Assembly (NCBI GenBank): GCA_934667105.1
Contig: CAKULG010000001.1
Location: 169,947-233,946, forward strand
Direction: 5' to 3'
Length of the DNA stretch: 64,000 nucleotides
From: an uncultured Clostridia bacterium
GTDB lineage: Bacteria; Bacillota; Clostridia; Christensenellales; Aristaeellaceae
Both the position numbers and the translations under genes were made by a program. The notes under the pieces are model-generated. The model was not told the origin of the DNA and ran no database searches. It was given only the letters and a program-made list of their open reading frames with translations. Below, in pieces: positions 51,018 to 59,518 of the stretch (positions are counted from its first letter, which is position 1; the number at the start of each line of letters is the position of its first letter).

Positions 51018-52160
51018 TTATTCAAACAACGCCCGGGCTTTTTTCATCCGCGCGATTACGGGCACCTGGAAGGGGCAGCGCTTTTCGCAGCCGCCGCAGG
51101 CGATGCAATCGCCTGCCTTGGCCTTCAGCGCGTCGTAATGGCTTTGGATGGATGTGGGGGATTGCCCCTGCATCACCGCCAGATCATAGAGCTTGTTCAC
51201 CATCGCGATATCGATATGCACGGGGCAGGGCTGGCAATGGCCGCAATAGGTGCATTGCCCGGCGAAGGAATGGAAGGGCGCGTTGGCCAGCACGGCGGCG
51301 TAATCCTTTTCCTGCTCGGAAGCGGTTTCATAGGCCGCGGCCTGGGCCACCTGCTCCGGCGTTTCCATGCCCGCCAGCACGCTGGCGACGGCGGGGCGGG
51401 TCAGAGCGTAATGCAGGCACTGCACCGGCGTGAGCGCCACGCCGAAGGGGGAGGCTTTTTCGCTTAGCAGCCGCCCGCCCGCATAGCCCTTCATCACCGT
51501 GACGCCCACGCCCCGCTCCTGGCACAGCTGATACAGGGCGGTGCGCTCGGGGGCCACCCCCTGCAGATCCTGCCGGTATTCTTTTACGAAGTATTCGTTC
51601 ATATCCTCCGTGGGGGGCAGCATATCAAAGGCGGGGTTGATGCTGAAAAGCAGCATATCGAACAGCCCGCTTTCCACGATGGCCCGGGCGGTATCGGGGT
51701 TATGGGTGCTTACGCCCAGAAAACGCACCTTGCCCTGCGCCTTCAGGCCCTGCAAATACTCCACAAATTCGGGGCGCAGCACCTGGGCCAGCACCTCCTT
51801 TGTGTCCACATAATGCACGACGCCGATATCCACATAATCGGTGCGCAGCCGGGCCAGCAGATCGTCAAAGCCCGCCTGCACCCGCTTCAAATCGCGCACG
51901 CAGGTATGGCGGTCTCCCGCCCAATAGGTGCATAAATGCCCCTGGATGATCCATTGCTCCCGCCGTCCCTCCAGGGCCAGGCCGATATTGGCGCGCACAT
52001 TGGGCTCGGACATCCAGCAATCCAGCAGGTTGATCCCCGCCTGGGCGCAGCAATCGATCACTTCCTTGCATTCGGCGGCGTTGTGCCGCTCCAGCCATTC
52101 CGCCCCCAGGCCGATCTCGCTGACCATCAGGCCGGTTTTTCCCAATTCACGATAGCGCAT
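51018..52160 (-). CDS. Aldo/keto reductase with C-terminal 4Fe-4S ferredoxin domain
   Basis: 380 aa. N-terminal AKR barrel (RYRELGKTGLMVSEIGLG; later GVSTHNPDTAR and GVGVTVMKGYAGG). The C-terminus has two ferredoxin-type clusters: CTYCGHCQPCP and CIACGGCEKRCPF. This fused family is common in anaerobes and likely couples AKR chemistry to ferredoxin-type electron carriers. The catalytic Tyr of the AKR is not obvious to me, so activity may be atypical. A promoter precedes it. Confidence 0.9.
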   Translation of the reverse strand: MRYRELGKTGLMVSEIGLGAEWLERHNAAECKEVIDCCAQAGINLLDCWMSEPNVRANIGLALEGRREQWIIQGHLCTYWAGDRHTCVRDLKRVQAGFDDLLARLRTDYVDIGVVHYVDTKEVLAQVLRPEFVEYLQGLKAQGKVRFLGVSTHNPDTARAIVESGLFDMLLFSINPAFDMLPPTEDMNEYFVKEYRQDLQGVAPERTALYQLCQERGVGVTVMKGYAGGRLLSEKASPFGVALTPVQCLHYALTRPAVASVLAGMETPEQVAQAAAYETASEQEKDYAAVLANAPFHSFAGQCTYCGHCQPCPVHIDIAMVNKLYDLAVMQGQSPTSIQSHYDALKAKAGDCIACGGCEKRCPFQVPVIARMKKARALFE

Positions 52161-52211
52161 GCAGCCGCTTCCTCCTTTGCGTGTGGGCCGTATTTCCTTG
52201 CTTTTAGCACA

Positions 52212-52240
52212 ACCTTACAGGATTCGCAGCCAATTGTCAA
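52212..52240 (-). promoter_or_regulatory. Promoter of the aldo/keto reductase gene
   Basis: -35 TTGACA (52235-52240), 17-nt spacer, weak -10 TAAGGT (52212-52217), 52 nt before the start. Confidence 0.5.
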
Positions 52241-52356
52241 CCCCCTTCAGCGGAAAAAGGCAGGGGTTCGTAACAATTGTAAATTTCATTTTCCCGTGGG
52301 CGAAGGGCGGGCGGCGCGTCGTCTAAAGGGTGATAAATGAAGGGGGACGCGAGGAA

Positions 52357-54312
52357 ATGAGAAGCGTATTTAGGGGCCTGGGGCTGGCGATTTTTCTTTG
52401 CTGCGTTTTCGCGGCGGCCCGGGGAGAGCTTCAGATCAACGAGGTGCTGGCCAGCAACGGGCGCTATGAAGACGGCCATGCCTGGGAATGGATCGAACTG
52501 AAAAACACGGGAAAGGAGAGCGTATCCCTTGCCGGGCTCACCCTGCGCTATCAGCGCAAGGGGGAGACGTACAGCTATGCTTTTCCCCAGGGGGCGCGCA
52601 TTGCCGCCGGAGGCTGGGCGGTGGTGGATTGCATCGGCTTCGACGCGCCGCCCCGGCAGGGCAGCGGCTATTACGCGGCCTTTTCTCTTTCCCGCAAGGG
52701 GGGCACGGTGACGCTGCTGCAAGGGGAGAAAACGCTGGATTCTCTGGAGATGCCCGCCCAATGGGGCAATATTTCCTTTGGCCGGGCGGGGGACGGGGCG
52801 GAGGCCGCCTATCTGCCAAGCGTCACCCGGGGCGGGAAAAATCCGGCCACGGGATACCAGGCGCGGACGGAGGCCCCCGTTTTTTCGCAAACCGGCGGCC
52901 TGTGCGCTCAGGGCTTTTCCCTGATGCTGACGGCGGAGCCCGGGGCGGAGATCCGCTACACCTTGGATGGCAGCGAACCCACGGAGCGCTCTCCTCGGTA
53001 TACCGCTCCCCTGGCCCTTGAAAAAACCGCCTGCGTCCGCGCCCGGGCCTTCGCGCCGGGCAAGCTGCCCTCCGAAACAGCGGCGCAATCCTATCTGTTT
53101 GAAAAAAGCGCGGGGGTGGCCGTGGTTTCCCTGGTGGCGGACACACGCTGGCTTTTCGACAGCAAAACGGGCATTCTGGTGCCCGGAAACGGAAAAATCA
53201 AAAATTACGAGCGGGATTGGGAATATCCCATAAACGTGGAATATTACGCCCCGGACGGGGAGCAGCAGCTGAACCAGCAGGCCACCTTCCGCGTGACGGG
53301 GGCCACCTCCCGGCGCTACGGCCAGAAGACGATTTCGCTGTTCGCCCGAAGCGCCTATGGGGAAAAGCGCTTCGCCTTTCAGCCCTTTGAAAACCGGGCG
53401 GGCTATACGGGCTATAAGGCCTTGACGCTGCGGGCGGCGGGCACGGAGGCTTTTATGACCCGCTTCCGAGACGCGCTGCTTACCAGCCGGGCGGCGGGCC
53501 TTTCTATCCTGTATCAGGAGGCCGTGCCGGTGGAGGTGTATATCAACGGGGAATATTGGGGGCATTATAACCTGCGGGAGAAAATCAACAAGCATATGAT
53601 CGCCCAGTTCGAGGGCGTGGAGGATGACGAAATCATCGAGGGCATGACCATTATCAAGGGCCGGGGAGAAGTGACCAAGGGCAGCCGGGAGGAATGGGAC
53701 GAGCTGATCGCCTTCCTGAAAAAGAAGGATTTATCCCAGCCTGAGAATCTTTCCTGGGTGCTGGAGCGGCTGGACGCGGATAGCTTTTTCACCCACGCCG
53801 CCCTGGAGATGATCGTGGGGAACACGGATATCGGCAACGTGCGCTATTATAAGCTGCCCGGGGGCAAATGGAAATGCGCCCTTTACGATCTGGACGCGGG
53901 AATGGAAAGCCTGAAGCAGGGGCCCATTCGCTATTTTAACAAAAGCCCCCGCACCGACAGCCAGCTCTTTTATCACGAGCCCTTCGCCGCGCTGATGCGC
54001 GCGCCGGAGATGCGGGCCCGGTTTCTGGAATTGTTCGGCCAGGCGCTGACGCGTTTTCTGCCGCAGGAGCTGGAAGCGGAGGTGGATCGCTGGGCGGACG
54101 CCCTGGCCCCCCTTATGGCCCGCCAGATCGCCCGCTGGCCCAAATGCTCTCCCGGCTCGGTGAGCGTGTGGGAATACGAGGTGCGCTCCCTGCGGAAAAT
54201 ATGCCGTCAGCGCCCCCAGCGCGCCCTGGAGATGCTGTGCGACGTTTACCGGGTGACTTCGGCCGAAAAACAGCGCTATTTTTCTGAATTTCTGGAAGCG
54301 ATAAAGGAATAA
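52357..54312 (+). CDS. Secreted CotH-family protein with lamin-tail domain (copy 2)
   Basis: 651 aa from ATG 52357, with a GAGGA site upstream. The signal peptide is MRSVFRGLGLAIFLCCVFA. Domain order matches copy 1 at 30501-32477: LTD (LQINEVLASNGRY; WEWIELKNTG), chitobiase-like module (IRYTLDGSEPTERS) and CotH with NGEYWGHYNLREKINKHMI. The two are clearly paralogous. Copy 1 and copy 2 are ~20 kb apart on opposite strands, so this is not a recent tandem duplication. Confidence 0.88.
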   Translation: MRSVFRGLGLAIFLCCVFAAARGELQINEVLASNGRYEDGHAWEWIELKNTGKESVSLAGLTLRYQRKGETYSYAFPQGARIAAGGWAVVDCIGFDAPPRQGSGYYAAFSLSRKGGTVTLLQGEKTLDSLEMPAQWGNISFGRAGDGAEAAYLPSVTRGGKNPATGYQARTEAPVFSQTGGLCAQGFSLMLTAEPGAEIRYTLDGSEPTERSPRYTAPLALEKTACVRARAFAPGKLPSETAAQSYLFEKSAGVAVVSLVADTRWLFDSKTGILVPGNGKIKNYERDWEYPINVEYYAPDGEQQLNQQATFRVTGATSRRYGQKTISLFARSAYGEKRFAFQPFENRAGYTGYKALTLRAAGTEAFMTRFRDALLTSRAAGLSILYQEAVPVEVYINGEYWGHYNLREKINKHMIAQFEGVEDDEIIEGMTIIKGRGEVTKGSREEWDELIAFLKKKDLSQPENLSWVLERLDADSFFTHAALEMIVGNTDIGNVRYYKLPGGKWKCALYDLDAGMESLKQGPIRYFNKSPRTDSQLFYHEPFAALMRAPEMRARFLELFGQALTRFLPQELEAEVDRWADALAPLMARQIARWPKCSPGSVSVWEYEVRSLRKICRQRPQRALEMLCDVYRVTSAEKQRYFSEFLEAIKE

Positions 54313-54385
54313 TCAACGCGGGGCGAAGGCGCTAAAGAACGGCGCCTCCGCCCGCTTCCATTTCCCTGTATACAATTCCAGAAAA

Positions 54386-54480
54386 ATGTGATAGAATGAT
54401 TAGGAAAATCACCTTTGTGATTTTCCGGGTCAGCGGGACGCTGCAGGCGTTACGCTGACAATCACATGATAGAATGATTA
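54386..54480. repeat. Palindromic element copy 2 flanked by duplicated sequence
   Basis: The 42-nt palindromic element (54419-54460) is the same as that at 33935-33976. It is bracketed by two copies of TGATAGAATGATTAGG (54389-54404 and 54467-54482), and by AATCAC-type sequence. This is what an insertion with target-site duplication looks like. The duplicated part contains TAGAAT, a possible -10 element of the downstream peptidase operon. Confidence 0.7.
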
Positions 54481-54518
54481 GGCAAATTGCATCGGAAATT
54501 TCCAGGGAGGAAATGCCA

Positions 54519-55559
54519 ATGAAGATTGAAGAATTTCTGCGCACAGTAACGGCGCTGCCCGGCGTGACGGGCAACGAGCGCCCGACGGCGGAATACATCG
54601 CCCAGGCGTTCACGCCCTATGCGGACGAAGTGAAAATCACGCCGCTGAACTGCGTGATCGCCCACAAGAAGGGCCCGGGCCCCAAGGTTATCATCTGCGC
54701 CCATCTGGATGAGATCGGCATGATGGTATCCAAGATCGAGGAGGATGGCGGGCTGCGGCTGCAAGCGGTAGGCGGGGTAGATCCCCGGGTGCTGCCGGGA
54801 ATGCGGGTGCGAGTATACGCCCGGGAGGGCGTGCTGCTGGGCGTTGTGGGCGCCACGCCGCCGCATCTGCTGAAGGAAGCGGATCGGAAGAATAATTATA
54901 CCTTCGAAACGCTGTTTGTGGATCTGGGCATGCCGGCGGAGGAAGTGAAAAAGCGGGTGCGCGTGGGCGACACGGTGTGCTTCGAGGCCCGGTATGTGGA
55001 ATTGAAAAACGGCCGGGTGGCCACCAAAACGGCGGACGACCGTGCCTGCGTGGCGATTATGCTGCGGGCGGCCCAGCTGCTGCAAAATATGCGGCACGAG
55101 GCCGACCTGTATTTCGTGGCCACCTGCCAGGAGGAGATCGGCTCCTACGGCGCGATGGTATCCACCTTCGAGGTGGATCCGGATTTCGGCGTGGCCTTCG
55201 ACGTATGCCACGCGGATACGCCCGGCGCGCCCCGCCTGAGCACCAGCAAGATCGACTCGCTGGTGGCCTCTAAGGGCCCCTTCCTGAACCCCTACATGGT
55301 GGGCAAGCTGGAAGAAGCGGCCAAGGAAAACGGCGTGGCGCTGCAATTCGCCACCGAGCCCCGGTATACCTCCACCGACGCGGACGATCTTTCCGTGGTG
55401 CGGGCGGGGGTGCCCACGGTGCTGCTGTCGCTGCCGCTGAAATATATGCACACCAATGTGGAAACCTTCGATATGCGCGCGCTCACCGAGGGCGGGCGGC
55501 TGCTGGCGCATTATCTGGCCTCCGTGGAAAAGAAATGGGAGGATGAATTATGGAACTGA
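54519..55559 (+). CDS. M42-family aminopeptidase, copy 1
   Basis: 346 aa from ATG 54519, the position where GGAGG has 8-nt spacing. Metal ligands are in place: AHLDEIG (His), TADDRAC (bridging Asp), CQEEIGSYGA (catalytic Glu pair), VAFDVCHADTP (Asp) and PLKYMHTNVE (His). M42 peptidases are large self-assembling, metal-dependent cytoplasmic aminopeptidases. This is the first of three adjacent paralogues. Confidence 0.9.
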   Translation: MKIEEFLRTVTALPGVTGNERPTAEYIAQAFTPYADEVKITPLNCVIAHKKGPGPKVIICAHLDEIGMMVSKIEEDGGLRLQAVGGVDPRVLPGMRVRVYAREGVLLGVVGATPPHLLKEADRKNNYTFETLFVDLGMPAEEVKKRVRVGDTVCFEARYVELKNGRVATKTADDRACVAIMLRAAQLLQNMRHEADLYFVATCQEEIGSYGAMVSTFEVDPDFGVAFDVCHADTPGAPRLSTSKIDSLVASKGPFLNPYMVGKLEEAAKENGVALQFATEPRYTSTDADDLSVVRAGVPTVLLSLPLKYMHTNVETFDMRALTEGGRLLAHYLASVEKKWEDELWN

Positions 55560-56557
55560 AAACCCTGTGCGAAATGAACGGCGTATCCGGCGATGAAGGC
55601 CGTCTGCGCAAGGCGCTGCTGGAAGCGGCCCGCCCCCTGTGCGACCGCGTGTCCATCGACCGGATGGGCAACGTGATCGCCTTTAAGAAGGGCACGGGCG
55701 GCGGCGCGCGCCACCTGCTTTTCAGCGCGCATATGGATGAAATCGGCTTCATCATCATGGACGCCACCGACGACGGCCTGCTGTTGTTCCGCCCGGTGGG
55801 CGGCATCGACCCTCGGGTGGCGGTGAGCAAATACGTCGTGGTGGGCGAAAAGGCGGTTAAGGGCGTGATCGGCGCGCTGGCCATTCATCTGCAATCGCCG
55901 GAGGATCGCAAGCGCGTGCTGGGCTGGAACGACCTGTATATCGATATCGGCGCGAAAACCAAGGAAGAGGCCCTGGCGGATTGCCCGGCGGGCGCTTACG
56001 CCTATTACGACAGCGCCTATCAGGAATTCGGCGCAGGGGCGGTGGTGGCCAAGGCGCTGGACGACCGGGTGGGTTGCTATAATCTGCTGCGCCTGCTGGA
56101 GGGAACCTACGCGGCGGATATCACCTGCGCCTTCGTTGTGCAGGAGGAAGTGGGCCTGCGGGGCGCCACGGGCGCGGCCTTTGCTGCGGCGGTGGATACC
56201 GTGGTGGTGCTGGAGGGCACCACCGCCGGGGATATGGGCGATGTGCCCGCCGTGCGCCGGGTGTGCGAGCCGGGCAACGGCGTGGTGGTTTCCTTTATGG
56301 ACGGCGCGTCCATCGCCGACGGCGGCATGTATCGGGAGTTGCTTTCCCTGGCCCGGGAAAAGGGCATTTCCGCCCAGGTGAAGCGCGGGGCCACCGGCGG
56401 AAACGACGGCGGCGCGTATCAGCGCAGCCGGGAGGGCAAGCGCGTGTGCGTGCTTTCCGTGCCCTGCCGGTATATCCACGGGCCTAGCTCCGTTGTGATG
56501 CTTTCGGATGTGGAAGCGCAATTCGCCCTGGCCAAGGCCTACGCGGAACAGGCGTAA
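55550..56557 (+). CDS. M42-family aminopeptidase, copy 2
   Basis: 335 aa, start overlapping copy 1 by 10 nt. Ligands: SAHMDEIG (His), ALDDRVG (Asp), VQEEVGLRG (Glu pair), VLEGTTAGD (Glu in the position often Asp) and PCRYIHGPSS (His). The Glu variant is known in part of the family and may change metal or substrate preference. Co-translation with copy 1 suggests co-assembly. Confidence 0.9.
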   Translation: MELKTLCEMNGVSGDEGRLRKALLEAARPLCDRVSIDRMGNVIAFKKGTGGGARHLLFSAHMDEIGFIIMDATDDGLLLFRPVGGIDPRVAVSKYVVVGEKAVKGVIGALAIHLQSPEDRKRVLGWNDLYIDIGAKTKEEALADCPAGAYAYYDSAYQEFGAGAVVAKALDDRVGCYNLLRLLEGTYAADITCAFVVQEEVGLRGATGAAFAAAVDTVVVLEGTTAGDMGDVPAVRRVCEPGNGVVVSFMDGASIADGGMYRELLSLAREKGISAQVKRGATGGNDGGAYQRSREGKRVCVLSVPCRYIHGPSSVVMLSDVEAQFALAKAYAEQA

Positions 56558-56642
56558 ATAAAGTATGCGATAAACGTAAATGAACCGCCGCGCCCAGGGC
56601 GCTTTCGCCCGGCGCGGGCGAGCAAAAAGGAGGATTCCGCAA

Positions 56643-57635
56643 ATGATGCTGGATACATTGAAAACGCTGCTGTCCGTATACGGCCCCTCGGGCCGGGAGG
56701 ACGCGGTGGCCGCCCGGATTCAGGAACTGCTGGCGGGGAAGATCGACAGCGCCCGCATCGATGTGATGGGCAACCTTATCGTGGAAAAGAAGGGCCGGCC
56801 GGGCGGCAAAACCATCATGCTTTCCGCCCATATGGATCAGATCGGCCTGGCGGTGACGGATATTGAAGAAGAGGGTTTCCTGCGGGTGACCAACGTGGGC
56901 GGCGTTTCCCTGGATATGAGCAAAACCCGCGCCGTGGTTTTTGAAAACGGGGTGCGGGGCGTGGTCGTATGCCAGCCCACCAAGGGCGAAACGGCGGGCA
57001 TGCAGCACCTGTTCGTGGATATCGGCGCGGAAAGCCGGTCGGAAGCGGAAAAGCTGGTTTCCCTGGGCGATATGTGCGTATACGCGCCTGAAATCTACGC
57101 CCTGGGCGCGCACCGGGTGGCCGCCCCGGCGATGGACGATCGCTGCGCCTGCGCGCTGCTGTGCGAATTGATGCTGGCCCTGGAGCAGCCCCGCAATCAT
57201 GTGGTGGCCGTGTTCTCCACGCAGGAAGAAGTGGGCATCCGCGGCGCCGCCACGGCGGCCTATCAGGTGGCCCCCGATCTGGGCGTGGGCCTGGATGTGA
57301 CCGCCTGGGGCGACACCCCCGAGGTGAAGCTGCCTGCGGTGAAGCTGGGCGCGGGCGCGGCGGTGAAATACATGGATCGCTCTATGGTGGCCACCCCCCT
57401 GGTGCGCGAGGCGCTCATCGCCGCCGCGGAAAAAACGGGCGCGGCTTATCAGCGCGAAGTGCTGCCCTTTGGCGGCACGGACGGCTCCGCCATTCAGCAC
57501 GCCCGGGGCGGCGCGCCCGCGGGCACGCTGTCCATCCCCTGCCGTTATGTGCATTCCGCCTGCGAGGTGATCGATCTGCGCGACCTGGAAAGCGCGCTGA
57601 CCATCCTCAAGGAATTCGTCAACGGCGAATATTAA
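56643..57635 (+). CDS. M42-family aminopeptidase, copy 3
   Basis: 330 aa from ATG 56643, with AAGGAGG 9 nt upstream; there is an 85-nt gap after copy 2. Ligands: SAHMDQIG, AMDDRCA, TQEEVGIRG, LDVTAWGDTP and PCRYVHSACE. The second residue of the first motif is Gln rather than Glu, a further difference among the three. Together the operon may encode a mixed-subunit or multi-specificity peptide-degrading system. Confidence 0.9.
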   Translation: MMLDTLKTLLSVYGPSGREDAVAARIQELLAGKIDSARIDVMGNLIVEKKGRPGGKTIMLSAHMDQIGLAVTDIEEEGFLRVTNVGGVSLDMSKTRAVVFENGVRGVVVCQPTKGETAGMQHLFVDIGAESRSEAEKLVSLGDMCVYAPEIYALGAHRVAAPAMDDRCACALLCELMLALEQPRNHVVAVFSTQEEVGIRGAATAAYQVAPDLGVGLDVTAWGDTPEVKLPAVKLGAGAAVKYMDRSMVATPLVREALIAAAEKTGAAYQREVLPFGGTDGSAIQHARGGAPAGTLSIPCRYVHSACEVIDLRDLESALTILKEFVNGEY

Positions 57636-57648
57636 GAAGGAGGGGCCT

Positions 57649-58107
57649 ATGAAACTAGCGGAAGCGTTAATGGAGCGGGCGGATGTGCAGCGCCGCATGG
57701 AGCAGCTGGACGACCGCCTGCGGGCCAGCGCCCGGACGCAGGAGGGGGAAAAGCCTCCGGAAGCCCCCGCAGCCCTGCTTGCGGAATTGGACGCCCTGGC
57801 CGCCCGGCAGGAGCTGCTGATCCGGCAGATCAACCTGACCAACAGCCGCACGCTGCTGGAGGGGGAAAGCCTGACGGCGCTGCTGGCCCGGCGGGACGCC
57901 TGGCAAAAGCGGCTTTCCCTGCTGCGGAATTTTCTGGATTCCGCCCGGTGCCTCACCGATCGGGCCAGCCGCAGCGAAATTAAGATTGTCAGCACGGTGG
58001 ACGTCGCCGCCCTGCAAAAGGAGTTGGATAAGAAAAGCCAGTCCCTCCGGGCGCTGGATGCGCGCATTCAGGCGGCCAACTGGACCACCGATATTTCCCT
58101 GGATTAG
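57649..58107 (+). CDS. DIP1984-family protein
   Basis: 152 aa, long helical hairpin type. Start MKLAEALMERADVQRRMEQL, INLTNSRTLLEGESL and the conserved RSEIKIVSTVDVAALQKELD followed by IQAANWTTDI are diagnostic of DIP1984 proteins. Their function is not established. It sits 13 nt after the third peptidase and probably is on the same transcript. Confidence 0.88.
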   Translation: MKLAEALMERADVQRRMEQLDDRLRASARTQEGEKPPEAPAALLAELDALAARQELLIRQINLTNSRTLLEGESLTALLARRDAWQKRLSLLRNFLDSARCLTDRASRSEIKIVSTVDVAALQKELDKKSQSLRALDARIQAANWTTDISLD

Positions 58108-58383
58108 CCCATGAACCTACTCCCTTTCTCCCGGGCCGGGGGACGGACGGGCGCGGCGGAGCGGGCGCGATCTCTGCGGCTGAGAATGAGCCGCGCTGCA
58201 TGGCTCTGCGCGGGGGCGCGGAACGCCGGTTCGATCCCGGCCTTATCCTTCATCCCCAGCACACCGCACATCGGCACAAACACGGCGCATTGTTTTTCCC
58301 TCAGCGCCGGCCGCCGCGCCAGGGTGGGAACGGGGCGTTGCCCCCGGCCCGAGGACGATCGGAGCAAAAATAAGCATAAACAA

Positions 58384-58422
58384 GAAAGCGAGAAAGCAGC
58401 ACAGGCGGCTTTTTCGCTTTTT
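58384..58422. terminator. Hairpin terminator, either direction
   Basis: AAAGCGAGAAAGC pairs with a GCTTTTTCGCTTT-type arm, followed by a T-rich run on the plus strand. The region 58110-58380 before it has no gene; it holds a T-arm-like GCCGGTTCGATCCCGGC that does not complete a tRNA. Confidence 0.65.
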
Positions 58423-58425
58423 TTC

Positions 58426-58454
58426 TTTACAAGCGGGAAATTTTGCGCTACATT
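58426..58454 (+). promoter_or_regulatory. Possible promoter of the lipid-kinase gene
   Basis: -35 TTTACA (58426-58431), 17-nt spacer, -10 TACATT (58449-58454). Confidence 0.4.
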
Positions 58455-58487
58455 ATTATGGATAGGAAACGGGAAAGAGGATGGGCA

Positions 58488-59357
58488 ATGGAGATTTATG
58501 CGATTTGCAATCCCACCGCGGGCAGCGGCCGGGGAAAGAAGATCGGAGCGCGGGTGGAAATCTTTCTCATGGAAAAGGGCATTTCCTGCCGACTGCACAT
58601 GACGGAATATCGCGGCCACGCCGTGACCCTGGCCCAGGCGGCCCGGGAATCGGGGGTGGACATGGTGCTGGCCATCGGCGGCGACGGCACGGCCCTGGAG
58701 GTGGCCCGGGGGCTGATGGGCTCCGCCACGGCCCTGGGCATTATTCCCGCCGGAACGGGCAATGATTTTATCAAAACCCTGGGCGTGCCTCAGGAGCCCC
58801 TGGCCGCGCTGGATTACATCCTGACCCATCCCCCGCAAAAAACCGACGCGGGCGAGATCAACGGCAGGCTGTTCCTCAACGAGGTGGGCACGGGCTTTGA
58901 CGTGATGGTGCTGGAATACGCGGCTAAGGCCAAGCGCTATTGCCGGGGCCTGCTGCCCTATTTATACGGCGTGCTGAAAACGCTTTTCCGCTTTAAGCCC
59001 GTCCGCCTCACCTACGCCCTGGAGAACGGCCGGGAGGAGCAAAAGGATATTTTCGTTCTGGCCGCGGGCAACGGCGGCGTGATCGGCGGCGGCATCCGCA
59101 TCGCCCCCCAGGCCCGGGCGGACGACGGCCTGCTGGATGTGGTGATTGTGGAAAACATCCCCCGCAAGCGGCTGATCGCCCGGCTGATGGGCCTGATGCA
59201 GGGGAAGATTCTCGATTTCCCAGAAACCTGCTATCGCCGCGTGCGCGCCCTCTCCTTTTCCGCGCCCGGCATGCGCGTGAATGTGGACGGCGAAATTATT
59301 CCCGAAGCCCGGGCAGAAATTCGCCTGCTCCCCGAAGCGCTGTGGATTTGCAGATAA
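58488..59357 (+). CDS. Diacylglycerol-kinase-family lipid kinase
   Basis: 289 aa from ATG 58488, with AGAGGA upstream. ICNPTAGSGRGKK, IGGDGTALEVARGL (the GGDGT motif) and IPAGTGNDFI are the signature of the DAGK/sphingosine-kinase family. It phosphorylates a lipid or lipid-like substrate, such as diacylglycerol recycled from membrane-linked polymer synthesis. Length is normal; no membrane helix. Confidence 0.9.
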   Translation: MEIYAICNPTAGSGRGKKIGARVEIFLMEKGISCRLHMTEYRGHAVTLAQAARESGVDMVLAIGGDGTALEVARGLMGSATALGIIPAGTGNDFIKTLGVPQEPLAALDYILTHPPQKTDAGEINGRLFLNEVGTGFDVMVLEYAAKAKRYCRGLLPYLYGVLKTLFRFKPVRLTYALENGREEQKDIFVLAAGNGGVIGGGIRIAPQARADDGLLDVVIVENIPRKRLIARLMGLMQGKILDFPETCYRRVRALSFSAPGMRVNVDGEIIPEARAEIRLLPEALWICR

Positions 59358-59464
59358 GCCGGGGATAAAAAAGCAGGGGAAAACCTTCTGAAGAGCGCCG
59401 CCCCTTAGGCGCGGCAGAGGGCGTGCACCCCTTGATTGCCGCCTGAAACCCGCGGCCCGCTTTC

Positions 59465-59511
59465 GCGTGGACGCGGGGCGACAGCCCAAAGAACGGTTCC
59501 CCCGCGTTATT
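59465..59511. repeat. Dispersed intergenic repeat, fragment
   Basis: Nearly the same ~47 nt as 11388-11433 (GCGTGGACGCGGGGCGACAG and a GGTTCCCCCGC end). It lies between the lipid-kinase stop and the convergent gerC stop. Nothing else is seen in that 160-nt gap. Confidence 0.65.
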
Positions 59512-59518
59512 CTCCTTC

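Noticed and set aside
51009..51043. Terminator for the plus strand at the end of the aldo/keto reductase gene
   Set aside because: The GCCCGGGC pair and T-run exist but lie at the coding end of a minus-strand gene and no plus-strand gene ends just upstream, so its role is unclear.
58140..58260. tRNA-like segment with a good T arm (GCCGG-TTCGATC-CCGGC)
   Set aside because: The acceptor half following the T arm would be CTTATCC, but no matching GGATAAG occurs upstream and no CCA follows; only the T arm fits, so no tRNA is called.
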